Origin: Dehalococcoidia bacterium
Lineage (GTDB): Bacteria > Chloroflexota > Dehalococcoidia > SZUA-161 > SpSt-899
DNA length: 43,851 nucleotides
Reading direction: 5' to 3'
Assembly: GCA_028711995.1 (NCBI GenBank)
Contig: JAQTRE010000012.1
Span: 1-43,851 of the forward strand
The notes under the pieces: generated by a model
Seen by the model: the letters and a program-made list of their open reading frames with translations, nothing else
What the model was told of the DNA's origin: nothing
Databases searched by the model: none
In this document: positions 34,275 through 43,793 of the stretch, one piece after another
Numbering within the stretch: the stretch's first letter is position 1
Layout: each line of letters opens with the position of its first letter
Translations under genes and position numbers: made by a program

Positions 34275-35995
34275 TTGCGCCTCCCGACCCGTTCGAGTTC
34301 AGGCAGACCCCCTGAAGAATCGGCAACTATCGGAAGATCAACTGTAAAAGTCGCCCCCTTCCCGAGAACGCTTTCGGCACGTATTTCTCCGCCATGTTCC
34401 CTGATGATTCCATAGCAAACACTAAGACCCAATCCGGTCCCCTTGCCCACGTCCTTGGTGGTAAAGAACGGCTCGAATAGCCGGTCAACAATCTCGGAAG
34501 GTATGCCTGGCCCATCATCGGAAAAGGTGATTCGGATCAACCCATCGACTTTCTCGGTACCAATTGTCAGCACGCCCTTTTTGTGGGCTTCCCTCATGGC
34601 ATCATAGGCATTGTTGATCAGATTCAAGAACACCTGTTGAAGCCGATTATTATCAGCCATGGTGCCGGGAAGGTCCGGATCGAAGAGGCAGATGACTTTG
34701 ATGTTCCCCATAGCCAAGTCATGCGCGCGCAGCTTAATCTTGCTTTCAATGGCTTGATTAACGCAGAGGGGCATCTTTTTGGACTCGTACTTGCGGGCAA
34801 ACGAGAGCAAATTACGAACGATCTCAATGACCCGTTGCGTCTGTTTTTGGATGATCAGGAAGTCTTCCCGGGAATCTTCATCCCTGGCCTCCTCCACCAG
34901 CAACTGAGACATGGCGTAGATAGCCGTCAGAGGATTATTGATTTCATGCGCCACTCCTGCCACCAGTTCGCCCACAGCAGCCAGTTTGGCGGCCTGGATC
35001 AATTGCGCCTGACTGGCTTCCAGTTGTTGCATGGCGGCTTCCAGTTGACTGTTGGCTTGGAAGACTTTGTTCTCTGCCTCCTTACGCACGGTGATATCAA
35101 CATAATTACCCAGGAAGGCTCGCTCACTCCCATGTTGAATGGAAGCGACCGTCTCCAGCACTACCCGAATTTCGCCGTTCTTGCGGATACTGCGGTATTC
35201 GTAGGCCAAACTGGACTGGCCTTTCAGCATCTTGATAGCGTTCTCCCTGACCAGCTCTCTGTCATCAGGATGTACTAGGTTCAATGACTCCATTCCCAGA
35301 AGTTCATCACGGGTATAACCCGTCATCTCGCACAGCTGAGGATTCACCATTATGAATTTTCCATCCTGGACGATATGAATGCCGATCGGAGAACTGTTGG
35401 CCATAGTCGAATAGAGCTTTTCCGACTCCGCCAGTTTCTCTTCCGCCTTCTTGCGCTCCGTTATGTCTCTTAGCAAGGCAACAAACAGCGCTGGCTCGCC
35501 CCCATCATTTTTCACCACGCTCAGCGAAACCAATACCGTGATTCGATTTCCATCGTTTGTTCTAAGAGTCAGCTCTTGTATCTTTAACGGAGCCCCGATC
35601 GCAAGCTGTCTCATACTGGCAGCTATCTTCCCTAGTTCCGAAGGATCAGCATGCGAGATGAGAACCTGTTTGAAAGGCAGCCCAACGATATCCTCTCTCC
35701 TTGAACCCGCCATCAGAAGAAGCGCATCATTGGCGTCAACGACCTTGCCCTGCGGATCGATCACACAAATGCCTTCCGGCATAGCCTTAAGTAAACCTTC
35801 GCTGTAATCCCGGGCTTTGGTTATCTCTTCAGTTGTTGACTTCCGCGCCTCCCGGCTGATCGACGGTTTTTCTTCCCAGACAAAGCCCTCAGCTCGCTGA
35901 GCACAGTCCGATAGAGCTGCAACACCCTTGTCCTCTTCGATAGCCTTTTCCTCGATGACCTGATAACCAATTTCGGTTTTTTGCACCGATCTCAC
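34271..35995 (-). CDS. PAS-PAS sensor histidine kinase
   Basis: The 574-aa protein has a PAS domain at about residues 65-175 ([19 protein letters not shown]), a second at about 192-305 ([22 protein letters not shown]), and a coiled linker. The HisKA part carries phospho-acceptor His350 in [13 protein letters not shown], and the ATPase has the N box (LINNAYDAM) and the G motifs ([21 protein letters not shown]). No membrane segment is seen, so it senses cytosolic signals or a redox/ligand state. The first codon is uncertain: the frame begins with GTG at 35995, and no ATG occurs before the first PAS. It is translationally coupled to the CheY-like gene. Confidence 0.9.
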   Translation of the reverse strand: MRSVQKTEIGYQVIEEKAIEEDKGVAALSDCAQRAEGFVWEEKPSISREARKSTTEEITKARDYSEGLLKAMPEGICVIDPQGKVVDANDALLLMAGSRREDIVGLPFKQVLISHADPSELGKIAASMRQLAIGAPLKIQELTLRTNDGNRITVLVSLSVVKNDGGEPALFVALLRDITERKKAEEKLAESEKLYSTMANSSPIGIHIVQDGKFIMVNPQLCEMTGYTRDELLGMESLNLVHPDDRELVRENAIKMLKGQSSLAYEYRSIRKNGEIRVVLETVASIQHGSERAFLGNYVDITVRKEAENKVFQANSQLEAAMQQLEASQAQLIQAAKLAAVGELVAGVAHEINNPLTAIYAMSQLLVEEARDEDSREDFLIIQKQTQRVIEIVRNLLSFARKYESKKMPLCVNQAIESKIKLRAHDLAMGNIKVICLFDPDLPGTMADNNRLQQVFLNLINNAYDAMREAHKKGVLTIGTEKVDGLIRITFSDDGPGIPSEIVDRLFEPFFTTKDVGKGTGLGLSVCYGIIREHGGEIRAESVLGKGATFTVDLPIVADSSGGLPELERVGRRK

Positions 35996-36011
35996 CGCCT
36001 TCGGGTCAGAG

Positions 36012-36037
36012 CATCATCCAGCCCGGGCCGGGTGATG
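36012..36037. promoter_or_regulatory. Imperfect 26-bp palindrome upstream of the PAS-PAS kinase gene
   Basis: CATCATCCAGCCC (36012-36024) and GGGCCGGGTGATG (36025-36037) are inverted repeats with two mismatches and no loop. The block lies 17-42 bases upstream of the kinase start, where a repressor or activator could bind. The regulator is not known. Confidence 0.35.
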
Positions 36038-36383
36038 GCAAATCTGCTATTCTTAGCGTACCGCACCGGTCTATTTTGCCCAACGTGGCTGGCACTGGCT
36101 TCGTTTGGATGCCGTCCTCCAAAAATATTCAGGGACAACTTGTAGACAAACGAAATACGCCGTCAGTCGAAGACCCGGGGATTGATACGGTAAGAAGAGG
36201 AAGGCCACTGAAAACCCGATGGCGATCTTTTCGGTTTTAGGGTGCCTGCGTTTGCGCCTCCTTACAATGGTGCAGTATCTGTTCTCCCCTGCTGCCATCA
36301 ATGCCGTCAGCCGATATCCCACATTTCCCTGTGCGACAAGCAAGGGTCGGAAAGATATCATATCTCACAGCTCGGCCGGCTGT
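36038..36383. other. Gap without a supported gene
   Basis: This stretch between the PAS-PAS kinase and the frameshifted kinase contains only open frames with unnatural composition on both strands. I see no RNA gene, repeat or terminator that I can support. Confidence 0.5.
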
Positions 36384-37182
36384 TCAAGTGGAGGTGGACA
36401 AGGGTATGGAAAAACTAAAGGTGCTCCCTTTTCCCTCCTCGCTCTCCACCCAAAGCCACCCCCCATGAAGGCCGACGAGCACCTTGCACAAAACAAGCCC
36501 CCAACCCGTTAAAGCGCTCCCTGTCCTTCTCCACCCGATGATAGGGCTCGAACAGGCGGCGCTGTTCGTCCTCCGTCATCCCGGAACCCGTATCCCGAAC
36601 CGCCACAATGAGTTTATCCGGCTCCGCTCTCGCCTCCAGGGTGATGGTGCCCCCAGGAGGAGTGAATTTCAGGGCATTGCTGAAAAGATTGGTGATGATC
36701 TGCCGGATGCGATCTTCATCAGCGGTGACCGGGGGAAGCGATGGCGGGACCTCCAGGACAAGCGTTTTCCCCTGCTGCGCCATAATCGGGCTCATCTCTT
36801 GACTGATCTGAAGGAGGAGTTCCGACATGTTCAACTGGGCAGTGTGCAGCTTTAGCATGAACAACTCGCCTCGTGCCAGATCAAGAAGTTCATCAATCAG
36901 CTTATTAAGCCGCTGAGCGCCGCGCTGCATATTGCCCGCCAACCGCACCAACGACGCATCTTCAACCGGCGATTCGGAGAGTTCGCTAAGAAGAAGCTGG
37001 CTGGAAAACACCAGAGGCGTCAAGGATCCCTTTAGCTCATGGACCAACACCCTCAGGAAATCAGCCCTTTTCTGTCTTTCAGCCTCTAACTCTTGCTGGA
37101 GGCGCCTCTCCACATCACGGAGCTCCCGGTATGAAGGTTCCTTGGAAACGTCTCTGATGATATTTCTGACCGATATACTCAT
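36384..37182 (-). pseudogene. Histidine kinase, frameshifted in the ATPase domain
   Basis: The frame from the ATG at 37182 encodes a coiled start, a HisKA segment with His48 in VLVHELKGSLTPL, and an ATPase with NLFSNALKFTPPGG and [12 protein letters not shown]. After FNGLG the frame turns into unrelated sequence and stops near 36415. Shifting by one base at the C5 run 36498-36502 restores the family ending: [14 protein letters not shown], then [18 protein letters not shown], with a stop at 36384. The G2 box and last strands are thus lost from the unshifted product, which should not bind ATP properly. One extra base in a homopolymer can be a true mutation or a sequencing error; the intact frame would be a normal 265-aa kinase. 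Confidence 0.85.
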
Positions 37183-37378
37183 AAGGATGACCCTCCCCTA
37201 CCCATAGTTGGCCGCCCACAAATGGACTATCAAAGTCGCTTCCGTTTCTGCGATTGAGGAGCCCTCCTCTTGGCCCAAGGCTTGCAAAAACAAGCCACCC
37301 ATTTTAATCAATGATATTTGAGCGCCCGGAGAAAGAACATCAGTAGAGCTACGTAATTATTCCTTTGGAATGTACTTA

Positions 37379-37412
37379 TTTTCCCGGGGGCCTTATGGCC
37401 TCCCCGGGAAAA
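37379..37412. other. GC-rich hairpin in the divergent intergenic region
   Basis: TTTTCCCGGGGGCC (37379-37392) pairs with GGC and CCCCGGGAAAA (37397-37412, with a two-base bulge) around a TTAT loop. The T side comes first and the A side last on both strands, so there is no U-tail and it is not an intrinsic terminator. Function is unknown. Confidence 0.6.
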
Positions 37413-37666
37413 ACCAGTCAAGTTTGCATGTTAGACAGGGTCATATTCGATCATCTTCCTTTGTCTCAGCTTCCCACGCCTTGCGTATATCTTTCCGTCG
37501 GTCTCCACACAAGATTCGATCAAGCGTCCTTCTGGCGGCTCCTCTCTGTTTTTGAGAGGTCTTCTAACTTCAAACAACTCTATCCACCATAGATGTCTGT
37601 TCCTATTAGACCATATCAGGGCCTATCTGGCAGGCCTTAGCTCCCAGACGATTTGCTTGAACATAT

Positions 37667-37700
37667 ATTCCTTTTGTGCTACTCTAGCGCAAAAGGAATA
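37667..37700. promoter_or_regulatory. Inverted repeat just upstream of the CheB-CheR gene
   Basis: ATTCCTTTTGTGC (37667-37679) and GCGCAAAAGGAAT (37687-37699) form a 13-bp stem with one mismatch and a seven-base loop; the flanking T and A extend it by one pair. It ends 23 bp before the ATG at 37723. A shorter ATTCC-TTT-GGAAT copy of the same word sits at 37359-37371. It could be an operator or a leader hairpin controlling translation. Confidence 0.5.
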
Positions 37701-37722
37701 CTCCAAACTGAAGTGAGTGCTT

Positions 37723-40722
37723 ATGGGGGTCAGTGAAAATAGAACCACACCGACAGAAAGCCAATCCTCAAGCTCAAAAAAGCAGCTACTTAAAACCACG
37801 CGGGCCTTGAAATCCCCAACCTCTTCCCCCGAGAAAAAGAGTGGCATTTTCCCAATTGTCGGTATAGGAGCTTCCGCAGGGGGGCTCGAAGCATTTGAAA
37901 AGTTCTTCAGCAGCATGCCGGCAGAAAGCGGGATGGCCTTTGTGCTGATTCCCCATCTGGATCCCTCTCATGTCAGCATCCTTCCCGATCTCCTGCAAAG
38001 ATTCACCAGAATGAAGGTTCACCTGACAGTTGATGGAACGAAGGTCGAACCCAACAACGTCTATGTCACCCCTCCCAATAAATACCTGGCCATCCTCAAT
38101 GGAATCCTCCAACTCATGCAGCCCGCCGTGTCGCGAGCTTCGAGGTTACCCATCAATTCCTTTTTCCGAACCCTGGCGCAGGACCAGAAACAGAACGCCG
38201 CTTGCATCATTCTCTCCGGAACCGGAACGGACGGAACCCTGGGACTGCGGGAGATCAGGAGCGAGGGGGGATTGGTAATAGTCCAGGACCCGGATTCGGC
38301 CAAGTATGACGGCATGCCAAGAAGCGCCATGGCCACTGGTATGGCGGACTACGTCCTGCCGCCGGAAGAGATACCGGGACAATTGGTGGAATACTTCCAA
38401 CACGCAACGCGTGGAAAAGACAGTGCAATGATCTCCGTTAAAGGAGATCCATCCGATGCCTTGCAGAAAATACTCATTCTCCTTCGCACCCACACAGGGC
38501 ATGACTTTTCCTTATACAAGCAGCATACAATTCTCCGGCGGATTGAAAGGCGGATGAATGTCCACCAGATAAATGATATTGCCAGCTATGTCCGCTATCT
38601 GGAGCAGAGCCCTGGGGAAGTGGGAGTCCTCTTCAGCGAAATCTTGATCGGCGTGACCAGTTTCTTCAGGGACTCGGGAGCTTTTGAAGTCCTCAAACAG
38701 AAGGTTTTACCGGAACTGGTTGAAAGCAAATCCGGGGATGATCCGATACGCATATGGGTCCCCGCCTGCTCCAGCGGTGAAGAAGCCTATTCGATAGCTA
38801 TTACCCTGCAGGAGTGTATGGATGATCTTAAACGGGAATTCAGGGCTCAGATTTTCGGCACGGATATCAACGCCGGGGCCATCAATGCCGCCCGTGAGGG
38901 TCACTACTCTTCCAGTATTTCTGCGAATGTGAGCAAGGACCGACTCAGGCGGTTTTTCACCCAGGAGGATAACGGTTACCGCATCAAGAAAACCATTCGG
39001 GAGATGCTGGTTTTTGCGCCTCAAAACATCATCCACGACCCGCCGTTTACAAAACTGGATATGGTATGCTGCCGAAATCTGCTCATTTATATGGATACGG
39101 ACCTGCAGCGGAAAATACTGCCGATTATCCACTACAGCTTGAGGCCCAAAGGGGTACTCTTTTTGGGTACTGCGGAAACCATCGGCAGCTTTACTGACTT
39201 GTTTGGTGTGGTTGACAAGCAATGGAAGATATTCAACCGTAAGGAATCCATTCTGGCAAATCATGCCTGGACACAATTCCCTGCGCACCCTCGCATATCC
39301 CCGGCAGCTCAAGGGGAAGCTACGTTAACGGCAAGGAGAACCAGAGAAATGAACATGCCCCGACAGCTTGAGAAGATTCTGCTAGAAGATTATGTCCCGC
39401 CATGCGTCGTGATCGATGAAAAGGGCGATATCTCCTATGTTCATGGCCGGACCGGTCAGTATCTGGAGCCTGCTCAAGGGAAAGCCAGTCTGAATATCCT
39501 GGCGATGGCCCGTTCCGGACTGAGAACAGCGCTGACAACCGCCATTCGTCAAGTTGCTTCCAAGAAGGAAAAAGTGACTTATGAGAGGTTGCAGGTGGAG
39601 GGTAATGGAGGCCAGCAATCCGTTCACCTGACCGTCAAGCCGATTACGGAGCCGGAAGCCCTTCGCGGGATGATGATGGTGGTGTTCGAAGAGGCAAAGC
39701 CTCCGGCAAACACCAGATCGCCAAAGAAAGGCAGTTCGGGACATCCGGTCAATGCTCAAGTGGCAGAGCTGGAGACGGAACTCAAGCAAACCAAGGAGTA
39801 TTTCCGAACAACCATTGAGGAGGTCGAGATCTCCAACCAAGACCTTAAGTCAGCCAATGAGGAATTACAATCCACCAATGAAGAGCTGGAGACCTCCAAG
39901 GAAGAGTTGCAATCACTCAATGAGGAACTGATAACCGTAAATGCAGAACTTCAGGGTCGCAACGACGAACTTTCCCAAGCCAGCGATGACATGAAGAACC
40001 TGCTCGACAGCACCCATATCGCTACCCTCTTCTTGGATACCGAACTGGATATTAAGGGCTTCACCCCCGCAGCCGGCAATATTCTTCCCTTGATCCAGAC
40101 GGATATTGGCCGGCCCATCAGTCACATCACCTCGAACCTGCAATACGAACACCTGGTTGAAAATGTCCAGCACGTCATCAAAACGCTGGCTTTCAAAGAA
40201 ACGGAAGTGGCAACCAAAGATGGCCGCTGGTATTTTATGCGCATCACGCCGTACCGAACTGTCACCAATGTCATTGCCGGTGTGGTGATAACCTTCAATG
40301 ACATCACTCAGCAGAAAAGAAACGCTCTGTTGGCCGAGGATGCCCGTGAATATGCCCAGAATATTGTCGATACCATCCGAGAGCCGTTGCTTGTGCTGGA
40401 TACGGACCTGCGGGTGATATCGGCGGGCCGTTCTTTCTATCGGATCTTCCAGATGACCCCAAAAGAGACCGATGGGAAGTGCCTCTACGATCTGGGAGAT
40501 CGGCAATGGGATGTGCCAGAACTCCGCCAGCAGATGGAGAAGCTTATCGCCAGCAACGCTGCCTTCGAGGATGTTCGGATAAGCCGCGATTTTCCCCATA
40601 TCGGACAGCGCGTCATGCTGGTAAACGGCAGGCAAATTCGGCAGCACAATAACCCAGCCAGGCTGATTCTTCTGGCCATGGAAGACGTCACCAAACAAAA
40701 ACAGGAGCCAACGGTCGGTTAG
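37723..40722 (+). CDS. CheB-CheR-PAS fusion protein (chemotaxis methylesterase/methyltransferase-like)
   Basis: The 999-aa protein fuses a CheB-type methylesterase and a CheR-type SAM methyltransferase. The esterase (about 43-230) has nucleophile Ser51 in GIGASAGG, a His in LIPHLDPSH and an Asp in SGTGTDGTLG. The CheR N-terminal helices (about 240-300) lead to the SAM site IWVPACSSGEEAYSIAI. A long coiled coil rich in NEELQSTNEELE follows at about 670-765, then two PAS-like domains to the end. No kinase domain is attached. The start is uncertain between GTG at 37717 and ATG at 37723. No MCP receptor, CheA or flagellar gene is in the window, so it is probably a sensory hub rather than part of classical chemotaxis. 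Two kinases follow downstream. Confidence 0.9.
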   Translation: MGVSENRTTPTESQSSSSKKQLLKTTRALKSPTSSPEKKSGIFPIVGIGASAGGLEAFEKFFSSMPAESGMAFVLIPHLDPSHVSILPDLLQRFTRMKVHLTVDGTKVEPNNVYVTPPNKYLAILNGILQLMQPAVSRASRLPINSFFRTLAQDQKQNAACIILSGTGTDGTLGLREIRSEGGLVIVQDPDSAKYDGMPRSAMATGMADYVLPPEEIPGQLVEYFQHATRGKDSAMISVKGDPSDALQKILILLRTHTGHDFSLYKQHTILRRIERRMNVHQINDIASYVRYLEQSPGEVGVLFSEILIGVTSFFRDSGAFEVLKQKVLPELVESKSGDDPIRIWVPACSSGEEAYSIAITLQECMDDLKREFRAQIFGTDINAGAINAAREGHYSSSISANVSKDRLRRFFTQEDNGYRIKKTIREMLVFAPQNIIHDPPFTKLDMVCCRNLLIYMDTDLQRKILPIIHYSLRPKGVLFLGTAETIGSFTDLFGVVDKQWKIFNRKESILANHAWTQFPAHPRISPAAQGEATLTARRTREMNMPRQLEKILLEDYVPPCVVIDEKGDISYVHGRTGQYLEPAQGKASLNILAMARSGLRTALTTAIRQVASKKEKVTYERLQVEGNGGQQSVHLTVKPITEPEALRGMMMVVFEEAKPPANTRSPKKGSSGHPVNAQVAELETELKQTKEYFRTTIEEVEISNQDLKSANEELQSTNEELETSKEELQSLNEELITVNAELQGRNDELSQASDDMKNLLDSTHIATLFLDTELDIKGFTPAAGNILPLIQTDIGRPISHITSNLQYEHLVENVQHVIKTLAFKETEVATKDGRWYFMRITPYRTVTNVIAGVVITFNDITQQKRNALLAEDAREYAQNIVDTIREPLLVLDTDLRVISAGRSFYRIFQMTPKETDGKCLYDLGDRQWDVPELRQQMEKLIASNAAFEDVRISRDFPHIGQRVMLVNGRQIRQHNNPARLILLAMEDVTKQKQEPTVG

Positions 40723-40741
40723 CCGACCCTCCTAGGAGGGG
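40713..40741 (+). promoter_or_regulatory. Nested hairpins over the CheB-CheR stop and next ribosome site
   Basis: GGTCGG (40713-40718) and CCGACC (40723-40728) form a stem whose loop is TTAG and holds the stop codon of the CheB-CheR gene. The next block, CCCTCCTAGGAGGG (40727-40740), is a perfect palindrome that contains the Shine-Dalgarno of the downstream kinase. The two overlap by two bases and exclude each other. Ribosomes finishing the upstream gene would open the first stem and could affect kinase translation. Confidence 0.55.
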
Positions 40742-40742
40742 A

Positions 40743-42083
40743 ATGGCCAAACAAGACAAAGACGAGAAAGAATATGCCAGCGCCCTGCGAAAACGGGCTG
40801 AAGACCTAGCAGATGTCGGCCCCGAATACCTCGCCGACATTAGCCGAGAGAAGGCCCACCAAATGATTCACGAACTGCGGGTTCACCAGATCGAACTCGA
40901 GATGCAAAACGAAGAGCTTCTCCGTACCCAGGGGGAACTGGAAGAATCCCGTAGCAAATATGTTGATCTATACGATTTTGCCCCCATCGGTTACATCACG
41001 CTGGGTCAGAATGGCTCGATCCTAGACGCCAACATTGCCGCCGCTGAACTGCTGGGAATTGAACGCCGCTTTCTCATACAAAGGGCATTCCACAGCCTTG
41101 TCTCCCCCGATTTCCGCGACACGTTCCATGTGCATCGCAGACAAGTTTTCCAGACCCTGATCCCGCAGGCCTGCGAACTCAAACTCCTCAAAAAGAGCGT
41201 CGAGCCGTTCCATGCTCACCTGCGAAGCATCGCCGTACAAGATGACACCGGAACTCCGGTCCAGATTCGAATGGCGATCAGTGATATCACCGAGCGCAAG
41301 CAGGCAGAAGAAGCCCTTCGCTGGACAAACATCGAGCTTGAAAAGGCGTTGGAAGAACTGAAGGCCTGTCAGGAACAGCTGCTGCAGTCCGCCAAACTGG
41401 CCGCGGTAGGGGAATTGGTGGCCGGTGTGGCCCATGAAATGAATAATCCCCTGATGGCAATTTCCGGCTATGCCCAATTGCTGCTCGAAGAGGTCAAGGA
41501 TGAAAGCATCCGGGCAGATTTGGAGACGATCAACAAAGAGACTGATCGCACCATCACGATTGTGGGCAATCTCCTCTCTTTTGCCCGCCGGTGCGAGCCG
41601 GAAAAGAAGCCTCTCTCAATCAACAAGACCATCGAGGAGACCTTGGAACTGCGTGCATATGAGCTGTCTCTGGACAACATCCAGATCATCCGTGATTTTT
41701 CGCCTGATCTTCCCACTATAATGGCTGATAGAAATCAGCTTCAGCAGGTGTTCTTGAACCTGATCAACAATGCGGCGTATGCCATGAAGGAGGCTCATGG
41801 CAAAGGCAGACTGCTAATCAAGACATTGCCAGTTGATAAGCTGATCCGCATAACCTTTACCGATGATGGGGCAGGCATCCCGCCCGATACCATAGACCGG
41901 ATATTCGATCCATTCTTCACTACCAAGGATGTTGGAAAGGGGACCGGCTTGGGGCTCAGCATTTGTTACGGGATCATCAAGGAGCATGGCGGACGAATCT
42001 ATGTACTAAGCACACCGGGCAGGGAGACGACCTTTACAATCGATCTGCCAACCATCACACCAGGCGACTGGTTATCCACCTGA
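40743..42083 (+). CDS. PAS sensor histidine kinase (first of a tandem pair)
   Basis: The 446-aa protein has a coiled N-terminus (HELRVHQIELEMQNEELL), one PAS domain at about 75-190 (APIGYITLGQNGSILDANIA), then a HisKA part with His231 in VAHEMNNPLMAISG and a complete ATPase ([32 protein letters not shown]). There is no membrane segment. Its kinase core resembles that of the PAS-PAS kinase at 34271-35995. The start has AGGAGGGG upstream, inside a palindrome. The next kinase begins 11 bp after its stop and repeats its first half. Confidence 0.93.
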   Translation: MAKQDKDEKEYASALRKRAEDLADVGPEYLADISREKAHQMIHELRVHQIELEMQNEELLRTQGELEESRSKYVDLYDFAPIGYITLGQNGSILDANIAAAELLGIERRFLIQRAFHSLVSPDFRDTFHVHRRQVFQTLIPQACELKLLKKSVEPFHAHLRSIAVQDDTGTPVQIRMAISDITERKQAEEALRWTNIELEKALEELKACQEQLLQSAKLAAVGELVAGVAHEMNNPLMAISGYAQLLLEEVKDESIRADLETINKETDRTITIVGNLLSFARRCEPEKKPLSINKTIEETLELRAYELSLDNIQIIRDFSPDLPTIMADRNQLQQVFLNLINNAAYAMKEAHGKGRLLIKTLPVDKLIRITFTDDGAGIPPDTIDRIFDPFFTTKDVGKGTGLGLSICYGIIKEHGGRIYVLSTPGRETTFTIDLPTITPGDWLST

Positions 42084-42094
42084 TGAGGAGGGGG

Positions 42095-43729
42095 ATGGCT
42101 AAACAAGACAAACATGAGACAAAATATGCCAGTGCACTTCGAAGACACGCGGAGGAACTGGTGGATATTGGCTCCGGAACGCTCCAAAACGTCCCTCCCG
42201 AAAGAATCCTTAACGTGCTTCACGAACTGCGGGTTCATCAAATCGAACTCGAGATGCAAAATGAGGAGCTTCGCCGTGCACAGGGTGAACTGGAGGAGTC
42301 CCGGAGCAAATATGTCGATCTGTACGATTTTGCCCCCATCGGCTACATCACACTGGGCCAGAATGGCTCGATCATAGAAGCCAACCTTGCCGCCGCTGAG
42401 CTGTTGGAGATTGAGCGCCGCTATCTCATACGAAGGGCATTCTCCAGCCTTGTCTCTCCCGATTTCCGCGGTGTGTTCATTCTGCATCGCAAACAAGTTT
42501 CCCAGACGCTGACCCCACAGGCTTGCGAACTCAAACTCCTCAAAAAGGGCGTCGAGCCGTTCTATGCTCACCTTCGAAGCATCGCCGTACAAGATAGCAC
42601 CGGAACTCCGGTCCAGATTCGAATGGCGATCAGTGATATCACCGAGCGCAAGCAGGCAGAAGAAGCACAGCAGAAGAGCGAAAGGAAATATCGTCAGCTC
42701 ATCGAGACTTTGCATGAAGGTATCTGGGTGATCGATAGGAATTCCTCCATAACGTTTGTCAATCCGCGCCTGGCAGAGATGTTCGGTTACACTGTCGAGG
42801 AAATGCAAGGAAAACATTTGTTCTCGTTCATGGATGAACAGGGTATTGAAACAGCGCGCAATATGGAACGTCTCCGGCGGGGTATTAAAGAACAGCACGA
42901 ACTCGCGTTTGTCCGCAAAGACGGCAGCCGAATTCACGTGATAATGGAGACCTCGCCAATGATGGATGAGCGCGGAGTCTATGCGGGTGCACTTGCCGGT
43001 GTGCAGGATATCACCGAGCGCAAGCAGACGGAGCGGATAAAGGACGAGTTCATCGGCATGGTGTCTCATGAAATCAAAACGCCGCTAACGGTTATCATCG
43101 GCTCTCTATCGGTAGCCGGTATGGAGGGCATACCTGCGGAGCAATCCAGAGAACTAATTCGCAATGCTGGATTATATGCCGAGGCCCTAGCTGGCATTGT
43201 GGAGAATCTGCTTGAGCTTTCACGTCATCAGTCCGACCGTTTGGCGCTTCAATCAGAACGAACGGAGATTGCGACGATGACCCGTGAGGTGATAGGCAAG
43301 CTGCAGACCAAATCAGCCGTGCACCATCTCACTATAGATATCCCCCCTGATATTCCGGCCGTCACGGTTGATCGGATCAGGATGGAGCGGGTGCTTCATA
43401 ACCTGGTGGAGAATGCCATCAAGTACTCGCCGAAAGGCGGTGAAGTGAAGGTTTTTGCTCGCCATGAGGAGGCTCAACTGGTTATCGGTGTGAGCGATAA
43501 GGGGATGGGGATATCGCCGGAGGACCAGATTCGACTCTTCCAGCCTTTTGAGCGAATAGCGGCGTATGAGAACGATACCATAGCCGGTCTGGGGCTGGGA
43601 TTAAGGGTATGCCGTATTCTGGTGGAAGCTCATGGCGGCCGGATATGGTTGGAATCGGAGAAGGGCAAAGGGTCGACGTTCTTCTTCACGGTGCCCATTG
43701 AAGGCGAGGTTGGGAAGGTCTCTAACTAG
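42095..43729 (+). CDS. PAS-PAS sensor histidine kinase (second of a tandem pair)
   Basis: The 544-aa protein begins MAKQDKHETKYASALRR, and residues 1-190 match the first kinase closely (same YVDLYDFAPIGYITLGQNGS block). It then has a second PAS domain at about 195-310 (GIWVIDRNSSITFVNPRLAEMF), a different HisKA type with His325 in MVSHEIKTPLTVIIG, and an ATPase (NLVENAIKYSPKGG, DKGMGISPED, GLGLGLRVCRIL). The longer frame starts at 41963, but the ATG at 42095 has GAGGAGGGGG upstream and begins the shared sequence. The C-terminus ends right where an IS630-type element begins. Confidence 0.93.
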   Translation: MAKQDKHETKYASALRRHAEELVDIGSGTLQNVPPERILNVLHELRVHQIELEMQNEELRRAQGELEESRSKYVDLYDFAPIGYITLGQNGSIIEANLAAAELLEIERRYLIRRAFSSLVSPDFRGVFILHRKQVSQTLTPQACELKLLKKGVEPFYAHLRSIAVQDSTGTPVQIRMAISDITERKQAEEAQQKSERKYRQLIETLHEGIWVIDRNSSITFVNPRLAEMFGYTVEEMQGKHLFSFMDEQGIETARNMERLRRGIKEQHELAFVRKDGSRIHVIMETSPMMDERGVYAGALAGVQDITERKQTERIKDEFIGMVSHEIKTPLTVIIGSLSVAGMEGIPAEQSRELIRNAGLYAEALAGIVENLLELSRHQSDRLALQSERTEIATMTREVIGKLQTKSAVHHLTIDIPPDIPAVTVDRIRMERVLHNLVENAIKYSPKGGEVKVFARHEEAQLVIGVSDKGMGISPEDQIRLFQPFERIAAYENDTIAGLGLGLRVCRILVEAHGGRIWLESEKGKGSTFFFTVPIEGEVGKVSN

Positions 43730-43793
43730 TGTCATGTCATGCTTGTATTGACGCTAAAATAGCGGTATAGTAATCTTCAGAAAGGAGGTTGCT

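Larger units (their letters stand above)
37183..37722. other. Long divergent intergenic region with two strong hairpins
   Basis: About 540 bp lie between the frameshifted kinase (minus) and the CheB-CheR gene (plus). The region holds a GC-rich hairpin at 37379-37412 and an A/T-flanked inverted repeat at 37667-37700. I find no convincing gene: a 75-codon frame at 37365 runs through the first hairpin and lacks a ribosome site. Promoters for both neighbours are expected here, but I cannot pick a clear -35/-10 pair. Confidence 0.5.

Noticed and set aside
37365-37592. 75-codon frame between the kinases
   Set aside because: It reads through a strong hairpin, has no ribosome site and has no recognisable sequence.
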